This document shows positions 15,735 to 22,001 of a DNA stretch of 22,463 nt, one piece after another. The position numbers and the translations under genes were made by a program. Each line of letters starts with the position of its first letter. Position 1 is the stretch's first letter. Source of the stretch: Flavobacterium psychrophilum (GTDB lineage: Bacteria > Bacteroidota > Bacteroidia > Flavobacteriales > Flavobacteriaceae); the NCBI GenBank assembly GCA_945878515.1, contig CAMCTL010000041.1, forward strand, positions 1 through 22,463, read 5' to 3'. A model generated the notes under the pieces. That model was not told where the DNA came from. It searched no databases and saw only the letters and a list, made by a program, of their open reading frames with translations.

Positions 15735-15845
15735 CGAATTGAAGTGGGAATATAACAGTTGGGAGTTAGAAGAGAATAACACCTTTAAAATATTTCCTGA
15801 ATGGTAACCAAAATCTTTGTTTCTTTGTAAAAAAGGCTTCATAAA

Positions 15846-16505
15846 ATGATACAAGCAAAAAATATTCTTAAATACTACGACCAACTTCAGGTGCTAAAAG
15901 GAGTTGATTTGCATATAAAAAAAGGCGAAATTGTTTCAATAGTAGGCGCTTCTGGTGCCGGAAAAACTACGCTTTTGCAAATTCTAGGTACTCTAGATCG
16001 ACCAACGATTGCAGATGGAACGGAATTGTACATCAACAACGAAGATATTCTGAAGATGAATGACAAAAATTTATCCAAATTCAGAAATTTAAACTTGGGT
16101 TTTATTTTCCAATTTCATCAATTGCTTCCAGAATTTACTGCTTTGGAAAATGTTTGCATTCCAGCTTATATAGCCAATAAATCTCGTCACGAAACCGAAA
16201 CAGAAGCCAAAAGATTACTCGAATATCTTGGTCTTTCGCACCGCATCAATCACAAACCTAGTGAGCTTTCAGGCGGAGAACAACAACGCGTTGCTGTTGC
16301 TAGAGCATTAATTAACAAACCAGCAATAATTTTTGCCGATGAACCATCAGGGAATTTAGACACACATTCGGCTGAAAATTTACATCAATTGTTTTTTAAA
16401 TTGCGGGACGAATTTGGACAAACTTTCGTTATTGTTACCCACAATGAAGAATTGGCCAATATGGCGGACAGAAAATTAGTCATGGTTGATGGATTAATAA
16501 CCTAA
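15846..16505 (+). CDS. lolD: Lipoprotein-releasing ABC transporter ATPase LolD
   Basis: This 219-residue ATPase would power the LolCDE complex that extracts outer-membrane lipoproteins from the inner membrane. Motifs are Walker A G-A-S-G-A-G-K-T (34-41), Q-loop Q89 in [12 protein letters not shown], signature L-S-G-G-E-Q (141-146), Walker [13 protein letters not shown] (161-172) and H199. The [16 protein letters not shown] stretch is typical of LolD. Length is normal. No permease gene is adjacent, which is common in Bacteroidetes. Array H5 begins directly at its stop codon. Confidence 0.93.
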   Translation: MIQAKNILKYYDQLQVLKGVDLHIKKGEIVSIVGASGAGKTTLLQILGTLDRPTIADGTELYINNEDILKMNDKNLSKFRNLNLGFIFQFHQLLPEFTALENVCIPAYIANKSRHETETEAKRLLEYLGLSHRINHKPSELSGGEQQRVAVARALINKPAIIFADEPSGNLDTHSAENLHQLFFKLRDEFGQTFVIVTHNEELANMADRKLVMVDGLIT

Positions 16506-16574
16506 CAGGTTGCAGATTTCAGGCTGCAGATTGCATATTGCATATTGCATATTGTAGTTTGCAGATTTCAGCTT
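16505..16574. repeat. Heptamer array H5 after lolD
   Basis: Ten consecutive 7-bp units, consensus GCAgATT, run from the last base of the lolD stop codon. GCAGATT occurs at 16512, 16526 and 16561; GCATATT occurs three times in a row at 16533, 16540 and 16547. Variants TCAGGCT and TCAGCTT occur between them. The period is exact throughout while the sequence drifts. Confidence 0.88.
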
Positions 16575-16651
16575 CAACTCCAGGTTTAAAATCTCAGAAA
16601 TAAGAGATTATTCGTTCAATTGTTTAAATCCAAAGCATTCGTGTTTCAAAT

Positions 16652-17482
16652 ATGAATTCATTAGAACTCAAATCCTTCTTGGACGAAAAAGTCATCCAAT
16701 ACAATACCTTTGATTTTATTGACAGTGATCCGGTACAAATTCCGCATTTATTTGTGCAAAAAGAAGACATTGAAATTGCTGGTTTTTTGAGTGCAACCAT
16801 CTCGTGGGGCAATCGGAAAATGATCATCAAAAACGCTCACAAAATGATGGATTTGATGGGGAATTCGCCTTATGATTTTGTAATGTCACATTCTGAAAAT
16901 GATTTAGAACGTCTGGAATCTTTTGTTCATAGAACTTTCAACGGACAAGATTTTAAAAGTTTTATCAAAGGTTTACAACACATTTATAAAAATCACGATG
17001 GACTTGAAGCCGTATTTTCAAAAAATTTAAATGGCGAATTCAATTTCAATGACAATTTCAATGGCAATTTCAATGGCAATGACAATTTCAATGGCAAAAC
17101 TTTAAATCTTCAAAGTAACATTTCCGAATTCAAGAAAATATTTTTCGAAATCGAGCACCAAAACCGAACCCAAAAACACATATCTGATCCAATGAATGGT
17201 TCGGCGGCCAAAAGAATTAACATGTATTTGAGATGGATGTGTCGCCAAGACAATAAAGGTGTTGATTTAGGTATTTGGAAAAGTATTCCAACTTTGCTCC
17301 TATCGTGCCCGTTAGATGTTCATTCTGGAAACGTAGCGCGGAAATTAGGGTTGCTAACACGAAAACAAAACGATGGCAAAGCACTTATAGAACTCGATTT
17401 AAAACTTCGTGAACTAGACCGCAATGATCCTGTTAAATATGATTTTGCGTTGTTCGGATTGGGCGTTTTTGAAGGTTTTTAA
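16652..17482 (+). CDS. TIGR02757-family protein (DUF2400) with N/F/G-rich insert
   Basis: This 276-residue cytosolic protein belongs to TIGR02757, a Bacteroidetes-rich family of unknown function. Characteristic parts are A-T-I-S-W-G-N-R (48-55), the central K-R-I-N-M-Y-L-R-W-M-C-R (187-198), L-D-V-H-S-G-N-V-A-R-K-L-G-L (221-234) and the terminal F-G-L-G-V-F-E-G-F. The W-M-C-R and D-x-H-x-x-x-V-x-R-x-L-G layout recalls HhH-GPD DNA glycosylase folds, but the catalytic helix-hairpin-helix is not clear. Residues about 127-148 are an Asn/Phe/Gly/Asp low-complexity insert encoded by 12-bp repeats, in frame. It follows lolD on the same strand after 146 nt that hold array H5. Confidence 0.87.
   Translation: MNSLELKSFLDEKVIQYNTFDFIDSDPVQIPHLFVQKEDIEIAGFLSATISWGNRKMIIKNAHKMMDLMGNSPYDFVMSHSENDLERLESFVHRTFNGQDFKSFIKGLQHIYKNHDGLEAVFSKNLNGEFNFNDNFNGNFNGNDNFNGKTLNLQSNISEFKKIFFEIEHQNRTQKHISDPMNGSAAKRINMYLRWMCRQDNKGVDLGIWKSIPTLLLSCPLDVHSGNVARKLGLLTRKQNDGKALIELDLKLRELDRNDPVKYDFALFGLGVFEGF
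17042..17095 (+). repeat. In-frame 12-bp tandem repeat inside the TIGR02757 gene
   Basis: AATTTCAATGAC (17042-17053) is followed by AATTTCAATGGC at 17054, 17066 and 17084, with a 6-bp half-unit AATGAC at 17078-17083. It encodes alternating N-F-N-G and N-D units. Unit lengths of 12 and 6 bp keep the frame when copies are gained or lost. Confidence 0.9.
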
Positions 17483-17639
17483 TTTACATCGGGTCGGTTT
17501 TATAAATGCTACAATTAAAACTTTTCTGAAGCTCCATTAAACTTTTTTGTGCAAACGAATAATCATGAATCATTAATTAAAAAATTAAAATGTTACCAAA
17601 CTTTAAGAAAAAACATAGACTAAGTTTTAAAATTATCAC

Positions 17640-17647
17640 TAAATTTG
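17640..17647 (+). promoter_or_regulatory. -7 box for the DoxX-like pair
   Basis: TAAATTTG matches TAnnTTTG exactly, about 35 nt before the ATG at 17682. No TTG sits at the -33 distance. Confidence 0.5.
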
Positions 17648-17681
17648 GTTAAACCTAATTAATAACCGATTAAAAAATACC

Positions 17682-18026
17682 ATGACAAATCTGATCCTTC
17701 TTTCCCAAATTACTGTTGCTGCATCCGTTTATTTTGTTTGGATTTTCCGTTATTTTAATGTCGTCAAAGAATTTCACCTTTTTGGATTGAGTGATTTAAC
17801 TCGAAATATTATTGGAGCGTTTAAAATATCGCTATCAGCGTTACTACTAGTTGGCATTTGGCATGATGAGTTAATTACGATTACGGCGGGGTTAATGGGT
17901 TTGCTAATGATTGCTGCTCAATATTTTCATTTCAAAATCAAAAATCCGTTCGTTAAACACTTGCCTTCGTTGCTTTTATTAGTTTTATGTCTTTTTATGG
18001 TTATGGCTACATCAGATAAATTATAA
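17682..18026 (+). CDS. DoxX-like four-helix membrane protein, first of a pair
   Basis: This 114-residue inner-membrane protein has four hydrophobic helices (about 4-20, 43-60, 63-80 and 90-109). The order helix, short loop with L-x-x-N-I-I-G-A-F-K-I, then helix pair G-L-M-G-L-L-M-I-A-A-Q fits the DoxX-like family (DoxX_2). DoxX proteins elsewhere take part in quinol oxidase or redox stress complexes, but no partner is evident here. The next gene begins 3 nt after its stop codon and encodes a protein of the same length and layout, so the two are probably a translationally linked duplicate pair. Confidence 0.75.
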   Translation: MTNLILLSQITVAASVYFVWIFRYFNVVKEFHLFGLSDLTRNIIGAFKISLSALLLVGIWHDELITITAGLMGLLMIAAQYFHFKIKNPFVKHLPSLLLLVLCLFMVMATSDKL

Positions 18027-18029
18027 TTT

Positions 18030-18371
18030 ATGACTTTAGTTACTATTTGTATATTAATATCAAGCTTTTCATTTATTTTTTATTCCATATCATACTTTGT
18101 GGGGACAAACATGAAAAATGAATTTAAACGATTTGATCTAGAAAAATTAGGATTATTAGTAATTATACTAGAAATCTTAGGCGCGCTGGGTTTGCTGGTT
18201 GGTATGTGGTACAAACCCCTACTAATGCTATCTTCAGGTGGTTTAGCACTGCTAATGTTTCTTGGAGTAGCGGTAAGATTTAATTTAAAAGACAGCCTTT
18301 GGATTACAATACCAGCATTATTTTACATGGTATTAAATGGGTACATATTCTATGTTACTATGCAATTCTGA
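18030..18371 (+). CDS. DoxX-like membrane protein, second of a pair
   Basis: This 113-residue four-helix membrane protein resembles the preceding one: both have F-K/L-x-F/L-D/S-L before helix 2, an L-L-V-G-M/I-W motif (L-L-V-G-M-W-Y-K-P here, L-L-V-G-I-W-H-D-E there), a G-L-x-x-L-L-M helix 3 and a final helix ending near the C-terminus. Sequence divergence is large, so the duplication is old. The 3-nt intergenic distance indicates an operon. Possible role as a two-subunit DoxX complex is inference. Confidence 0.75.
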   Translation: MTLVTICILISSFSFIFYSISYFVGTNMKNEFKRFDLEKLGLLVIILEILGALGLLVGMWYKPLLMLSSGGLALLMFLGVAVRFNLKDSLWITIPALFYMVLNGYIFYVTMQF

Positions 18372-18697
18372 TTATGTTTTATTGCGCTACTCTATTTTTT
18401 TCCATTTGAAATAATTACACAGTTTCTAATTCAAATGGTTTTCCATTTTTATCAAAAACATTAAAAAACAGCAATTTTCAAAAAACAGCGCTCTGTTGAA
18501 TGAATCAATAGGCTTCTGCGCCTTTGTGGAAAGTTTTGTCAACAATCAAAAGGTTCTTGTGGTTTGTTGAGAAGCACTACTATTTAAATCTGTGAATTTT
18601 ATAACTTTTATGTAAAGTAATATAAAATAATTATACTGTTAAGCCCTCACCTTTGCTGTATTGAAATTAAAGCATTTAAATAACATAATGAAGGACT
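18372..18697. other. Non-coding gap with an inverted repeat
   Basis: No gene is seen. CCATTTGAA (18402-18410) and TTCAAATGG (18430-18438) form a 9-bp inverted repeat with a 19-nt loop, followed by T-rich sequence, a possible terminator for the DoxX pair. The stretch TTCTGCGCCTTTGTGG (about 18514-18529) resembles a REP-like phrase I associate with flavobacterial intergenic DNA, from memory only. Confidence 0.45.
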
Positions 18698-18817
18698 ATG
18701 AACAATATTTTCAAAGGATTAATTGCTGGATACGGCGCTAATAAACTAGGTAGCGGCTGTTTTGGTACGATTATAGTCTTTGTGATTATTTGGTTTTTGT
18801 TGGGTCAATGCTCTTAA
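18698..18817 (+). CDS. 39-residue small membrane protein
   Basis: ATG 18698 opens a 40-codon frame ending TAA at 18815-18817. The product has a short Gly/Asn/Lys-rich N-terminus (N-N-I-F-K-G-L-I-A-G-Y-G-A-N-K-L-G), then C21 and a single hydrophobic helix (about 23-36, G-T-I-I-V-F-V-I-I-W-F-L-L-G), ending Q-C-S. The composition is gene-like: Gly-rich turn, one helix, two cysteines. It lies 49 nt before the YtxH gene on the same strand. I believe similar short proteins occur next to YtxH-type genes in other flavobacteria, but that rests on memory. Function unknown; a regulatory or scaffold microprotein is possible. Confidence 0.7.
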   Translation: MNNIFKGLIAGYGANKLGSGCFGTIIVFVIIWFLLGQCS

Positions 18818-18866
18818 AATCAAGAAACAGATTTCGTAAAATAGTAACAATTTAATAAGAAAAATT

Positions 18867-19154
18867 ATGAACACAGGTAAAGTAGTATTAGGAACAATGG
18901 CAGGAATTGCAATTGGTGGAATTTTAGGGATTTTATTTGCTCCGGAAAAAGGTTCCGTAACGCGCCAAAAAATTATGGACAACGGAAATGATTATGTTGA
19001 TGAACTAAAATCAAAATACAATGATTTGGCGGATAGTATTTCGGAACAAATGCATCGTGCACAAGAATTTGCACAAGAAATGACTGAAAACGGTAAGTCA
19101 GAGTTTCACGATCTACAAAATGCGGATCATTTAGATTCAAAAGTCAAACTTTAA
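18867..19154 (+). CDS. YtxH-domain protein
   Basis: This 95-residue protein has one N-terminal membrane helix (about 6-25, G-T-M-A-G-I-A-I-G-G-I-L-G-I-L-F-A-P) followed directly by E-K-G, then an amphipathic helical region (about 32-80) rich in Lys, Glu and Gln. The A-G-x-x-x-G-G-x-x-G-x-L-F-A-P-x-x-G motif is the YtxH signature (PF12732). YtxH proteins in Bacillus belong to the general stress response; a link to envelope stress here is inference. It lies 10 nt before the next gene and is part of the four-gene group 18698-19915. Confidence 0.88.
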   Translation: MNTGKVVLGTMAGIAIGGILGILFAPEKGSVTRQKIMDNGNDYVDELKSKYNDLADSISEQMHRAQEFAQEMTENGKSEFHDLQNADHLDSKVKL

Positions 19155-19164
19155 AAAGGCAATT

Positions 19165-19524
19165 ATGACTGATAGCACCACTCCCATAGCTGCCCTTTTG
19201 GATAGAGCGGAAGATTACGGCAAAACAACTCTAAATTTGTTCAACCTTAACGCCATCGACAAATCGGCCGACGTAATTTCATCTATCGTTTCTCGATTTG
19301 CAGTTATTATGATAGTAGTGTTATCAGTTTTATTTATTTCCGTAGGCCTATCTATCTGGATAGGTACATTGGTTGGTGCAATATTTTATGGCTTTTTAAT
19401 AGTGGGAGGTTTTTATGCTATTATCGCCGTTTTCCTTCAAGTAATTTGCCGACAATGGCTAAAAAATCGTGTAAGTAATTCGATAATAAAACAAATGATG
19501 AAACCCAAACAGCATGAAGAATAA
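19165..19524 (+). CDS. Two-helix membrane protein, phage holin-like family
   Basis: This 119-residue protein has an amphipathic N-terminus with Y-G-K-T-T-L-N-L-F-N-L, two long membrane helices (about 46-68 and 72-95) and a basic C-terminal tail (R-Q-W-L-K-N-R-V-S-N-S-I-I). The layout matches small flavobacterial membrane proteins labelled phage holin family (Holin-X/DUF-type), found after YtxH genes. There is no phage gene near, so a lysis role is unlikely. Its last 11 nt overlap the next gene, indicating translational coupling. Confidence 0.7.
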   Translation: MTDSTTPIAALLDRAEDYGKTTLNLFNLNAIDKSADVISSIVSRFAVIMIVVLSVLFISVGLSIWIGTLVGAIFYGFLIVGGFYAIIAVFLQVICRQWLKNRVSNSIIKQMMKPKQHEE

Positions 19525-19915
19525 AGACGAAACCGAGACATTAAATGAATTGATTCTTGCAGCGAAATTAAAACAAGCTAATGATTTAGAACAACTAAAA
19601 GATCAATTTTATGTTGCTTATGAAAGCATAAAACCCATCAACTTGGTCAAAAACTTGTTTCAAGAAATAACAACTTCTCCAGAAATTAAAAATAATTTGG
19701 TAAATAATGTTATTGGTTTAGGCACCGGATTTTTAACTAAAAGCATTTTGTTAGGCACAGTACACAATCCAATCAATAGATTTCTTGGAAATGCATTACA
19801 ATTTTCTGTTGCTAATATCGTTTCAAAACATTCGGAAAAAATAAAATTGATTGGAGGAAATCTTTTTAAACATTTCAAAACAAAATTAAATTCCGATACA
19901 AACCAATATAATTGA
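19514..19915 (+). CDS. Conserved protein of the YtxH group, function unknown
   Basis: This 133-residue protein starts in another frame inside the preceding gene (11-nt overlap). It has a charged helical N-terminus with L-K-Q-A-N-D-L-E-Q-L-K-D-Q-F (18-31), then Y-E-S-I-K-P-I-N-L-V-K-N-L (36-48) and moderately hydrophobic Gly/Asn-containing segments (about 62-82, N-N-V-I-G-L-G-T-G-F-L-T-K-S). No catalytic motif is visible. Strict coupling with the holin-like gene suggests that the products act together at the inner membrane. Confidence 0.75.
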   Translation: MKNKDETETLNELILAAKLKQANDLEQLKDQFYVAYESIKPINLVKNLFQEITTSPEIKNNLVNNVIGLGTGFLTKSILLGTVHNPINRFLGNALQFSVANIVSKHSEKIKLIGGNLFKHFKTKLNSDTNQYN

Positions 19916-19958
19916 TTTTAAACTTAATGTTTTACTTTAATTTTTCGTACTAACACTA

Positions 19959-19995
19959 AGGCACCAGCTGGAGATTAACATTGTGCCTATTTTTC
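19959..19995 (+). terminator. Weak terminator of the YtxH group
   Basis: AGGCAC (19959-19964) pairs with GTGCCT (19983-19988) over an 18-nt loop, followed by ATTTTTCT. It starts 44 nt after the last stop codon; the stem is short. Confidence 0.45.
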
Positions 19996-20013
19996 TAAAA
20001 AATATTTTTTGCA

Positions 20014-20074
20014 CACAAAGTTGTGGTCGTTTTTTTTAAAATAAAATTTGACCACAAACTTGTGGTCAAATTTT
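20014..20074. repeat. Perfect palindrome with an upstream half-copy
   Basis: AAAATTTGACCACAA (20043-20057) and TTGTGGTCAAATTTT (20060-20074) are exact inverse arms of 15 bp with a 2-nt centre. The core CACAAAcTTGTGGTC (20053-20067) has an almost identical direct copy, CACAAAgTTGTGGTC, at 20014-20028, 39 bp upstream, which is followed by eight T. Candidate roles are a bidirectional terminator or a dimeric repressor operator. Confidence 0.85.
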
Positions 20075-20177
20075 AAAAAATTGTTTTTTAGGATAATGCA
20101 AACCTAAGATTATAGTTTGATTATTGTATATGATGTTAGTTTTTTCATTATTTGTCACGATTATATTTCGAACAATA

Positions 20178-20217
20178 AGCAAAAAGGTGTAATTATCTAA
20201 AAGATAATTACACCTTT
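20178..20217 (-). terminator. Terminator of the GH16 gene
   Basis: A perfect 16-bp stem (20183-20198 with 20202-20217) with a 3-nt loop is followed on the minus strand by a T-run, 59 nt after the GH16 stop. In the 361-bp gap 19916-20276 it is the last of four hairpins and no gene is seen. Confidence 0.9.
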
Positions 20218-20276
20218 GTATTTTTACTGTTTGTACAATCAAGTAGTCCAACAGCAATTAGTTTCAACAATTGGTA

Positions 20277-21980
20277 TTATTTTTTGACAACTTTTATGTT
20301 TTGAATTCCATGAGAGTTCTCTATTTTTAGAAAATAAACTCCTGATTTAAATGCACTCATATCAATTTTATGGGTGGCTTGAACTTCTTCTTCAATTACA
20401 GTTCTTCCAAGTATGTCGGTCAATTTAATTTGGTTTTGCTTGTCCAGCAATTGCAATTGCAAAACATGATCAACTGGGTTTGGATATGCAAATTGTTTCA
20501 ATTCTGAAACGGTTTCTAATCCCAATGAGCAATCACTTCCAACCACATAAGAAATATACTTTGTTACAGCCAAACCTCCTGCAAAAGCAAATTTACAAGC
20601 ATAATTGATGGTTGCACCTAAAGTTTGACCTGTAATAGTTCTAGTGAAAATATTCCCTGAAACATTTGTCATTTGGACTTCAGAAAAAGGAGATTGTCTC
20701 CATAAATAAGCTATAACACCAACTTTGTCCTTGTCTAACAATTCAAAATTGATTTTGACATCAGTACCAATCGCTTCGAAAGAGTATTTATAGCCGGTGG
20801 AGAAAACACCTTGTGTGGACTCGGTGGCTGTGCCATCACATTGCAAGGTTGCTACTGTTTTTGTATTCAAAACAATCGGATTGTTCGATGCTGAATTTCC
20901 AGTTGCATCTTTGGCTGTAATGGTAAATGCATAATCGGTATTTGAAGCCAAATTATCAAAAACAAACGATTTAGTTACTCCTGATGTGCCAAAAGTTGTA
21001 AGCGATTTCGAACCGTTAGAAATAGTGTAGTTTACAGTACCTGAATCATCGGTGGCTTTTAATAGTAATTCAACAGTAGAGCCAGATATTGTTCCAAGAC
21101 TTGCCGTAAAATTAGTAGGCGATTGGGTGTCTATAGTTGTGTTTTGGTACACTCGTACATAATCAATAACCATAGATGTCTGAGTGAAACTTGATGGAAT
21201 ATTACCCGCAACACCACCCATTGCGATATTCAGAAGAATATATTGCTCAGCATCAAATGGCCAGTTATTTAAAGTCTTAACAGCTGGATTATAAGTATAA
21301 AAAACAACATTATCAACCAAAAATGAAATTTGATTGGGTGACCAGTTCATGGAGTAAATGTGATAATTTTCAGCTATATTATTTCCTACAACCACACCAC
21401 CAATATCAACGGTATTCCCGAAAGAAGAAGGCGTGTGCAATGCACTTTGAATATAATTATCTGGTTTAGAGCGAGTAATACCGTGTTCTAAAATATCTAT
21501 TTCTCCGCAAGCAGGCCAATTAGTAGTTCCATACTGCGCATCAAAAAAACCTCCGTCTTCATTTATATTTTTCCCAAGCAGCCATAATGCAGGCCAAGTT
21601 CCGGCATCTTTTGGGATTTTAGCTCTTATATCTACCCGTCCGTATTTAAATGCAAATTTAGAATTTAACCTCGCTGAAGTATATTCTTTTGTGAAGCCTT
21701 GGTCCGTAAAACTTTCCTTTTTTGCAGTGATACTTAGATTACCATCAGAAACCGAGGAATTAGTTATTTTATTGGTATAATGTTGAGACTCATTATTAAA
21801 CCAGTTTCCGCCCGCTGGCAACTGCGTTTGATGAAACCAATTGGCTGAATTTACAACTCCATTAGTTTCAAATTCATCTGACCAAACTAAATCTTTATAG
21901 ACTACATCGACCTGCGCAAAACAAAATTGAGCAAATAAAATAAGGGAAAATAATATATGAAATCGGGTAATTTTTTTCAT
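20277..21980 (-). CDS. Secreted GH16 endo-beta-1,3-glucanase (laminarinase), T9SS-exported
   Basis: This 567-residue multidomain enzyme would cut internal beta-1,3-glucan bonds. A signal peptide ends Q-F-C-F-A (22), with Q23 at +1. The GH16 domain covers about 28-280, with catalytic G-E-I-D-I-L-E-H: nucleophile E160, D162 and acid/base E165. W-S-D-E-F (33-37) and the W-P-A-L-W-L-L (129-135) segment are typical of laminarinases. Residues about 287-378 form a fibronectin-III-like domain and about 380-485 an unassigned beta-rich module, possibly carbohydrate-binding. A type A T9SS sorting domain closes the protein (about 495-567: Y-P-N-P, G-V-Y-F-L-K-I, ending V-V-K-K). The GH17 gene ends 21 nt upstream, so both probably share one transcript. 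Confidence 0.94.
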   Translation of the reverse strand: MKKITRFHILFSLILFAQFCFAQVDVVYKDLVWSDEFETNGVVNSANWFHQTQLPAGGNWFNNESQHYTNKITNSSVSDGNLSITAKKESFTDQGFTKEYTSARLNSKFAFKYGRVDIRAKIPKDAGTWPALWLLGKNINEDGGFFDAQYGTTNWPACGEIDILEHGITRSKPDNYIQSALHTPSSFGNTVDIGGVVVGNNIAENYHIYSMNWSPNQISFLVDNVVFYTYNPAVKTLNNWPFDAEQYILLNIAMGGVAGNIPSSFTQTSMVIDYVRVYQNTTIDTQSPTNFTASLGTISGSTVELLLKATDDSGTVNYTISNGSKSLTTFGTSGVTKSFVFDNLASNTDYAFTITAKDATGNSASNNPIVLNTKTVATLQCDGTATESTQGVFSTGYKYSFEAIGTDVKINFELLDKDKVGVIAYLWRQSPFSEVQMTNVSGNIFTRTITGQTLGATINYACKFAFAGGLAVTKYISYVVGSDCSLGLETVSELKQFAYPNPVDHVLQLQLLDKQNQIKLTDILGRTVIEEEVQATHKIDMSAFKSGVYFLKIENSHGIQNIKVVKK

Positions 21981-22001
21981 AAATAAGGTTTAGCTCGTGA
22001 T

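Noticed and set aside
15735..15785. A sixth heptamer array upstream of the small membrane protein gene
   Set aside because: Only two or three units (GGGAGTT-like) keep phase, too few to separate from chance.
19165..19524. Prophage holin
   Set aside because: No phage structural, lysis or integrase gene in the window; linkage with YtxH points to a cellular envelope role.
20014..20074. Possible attachment site or replication origin
   Set aside because: No integrase, DnaA-box cluster or tRNA nearby; the palindrome is better explained as terminator or operator.
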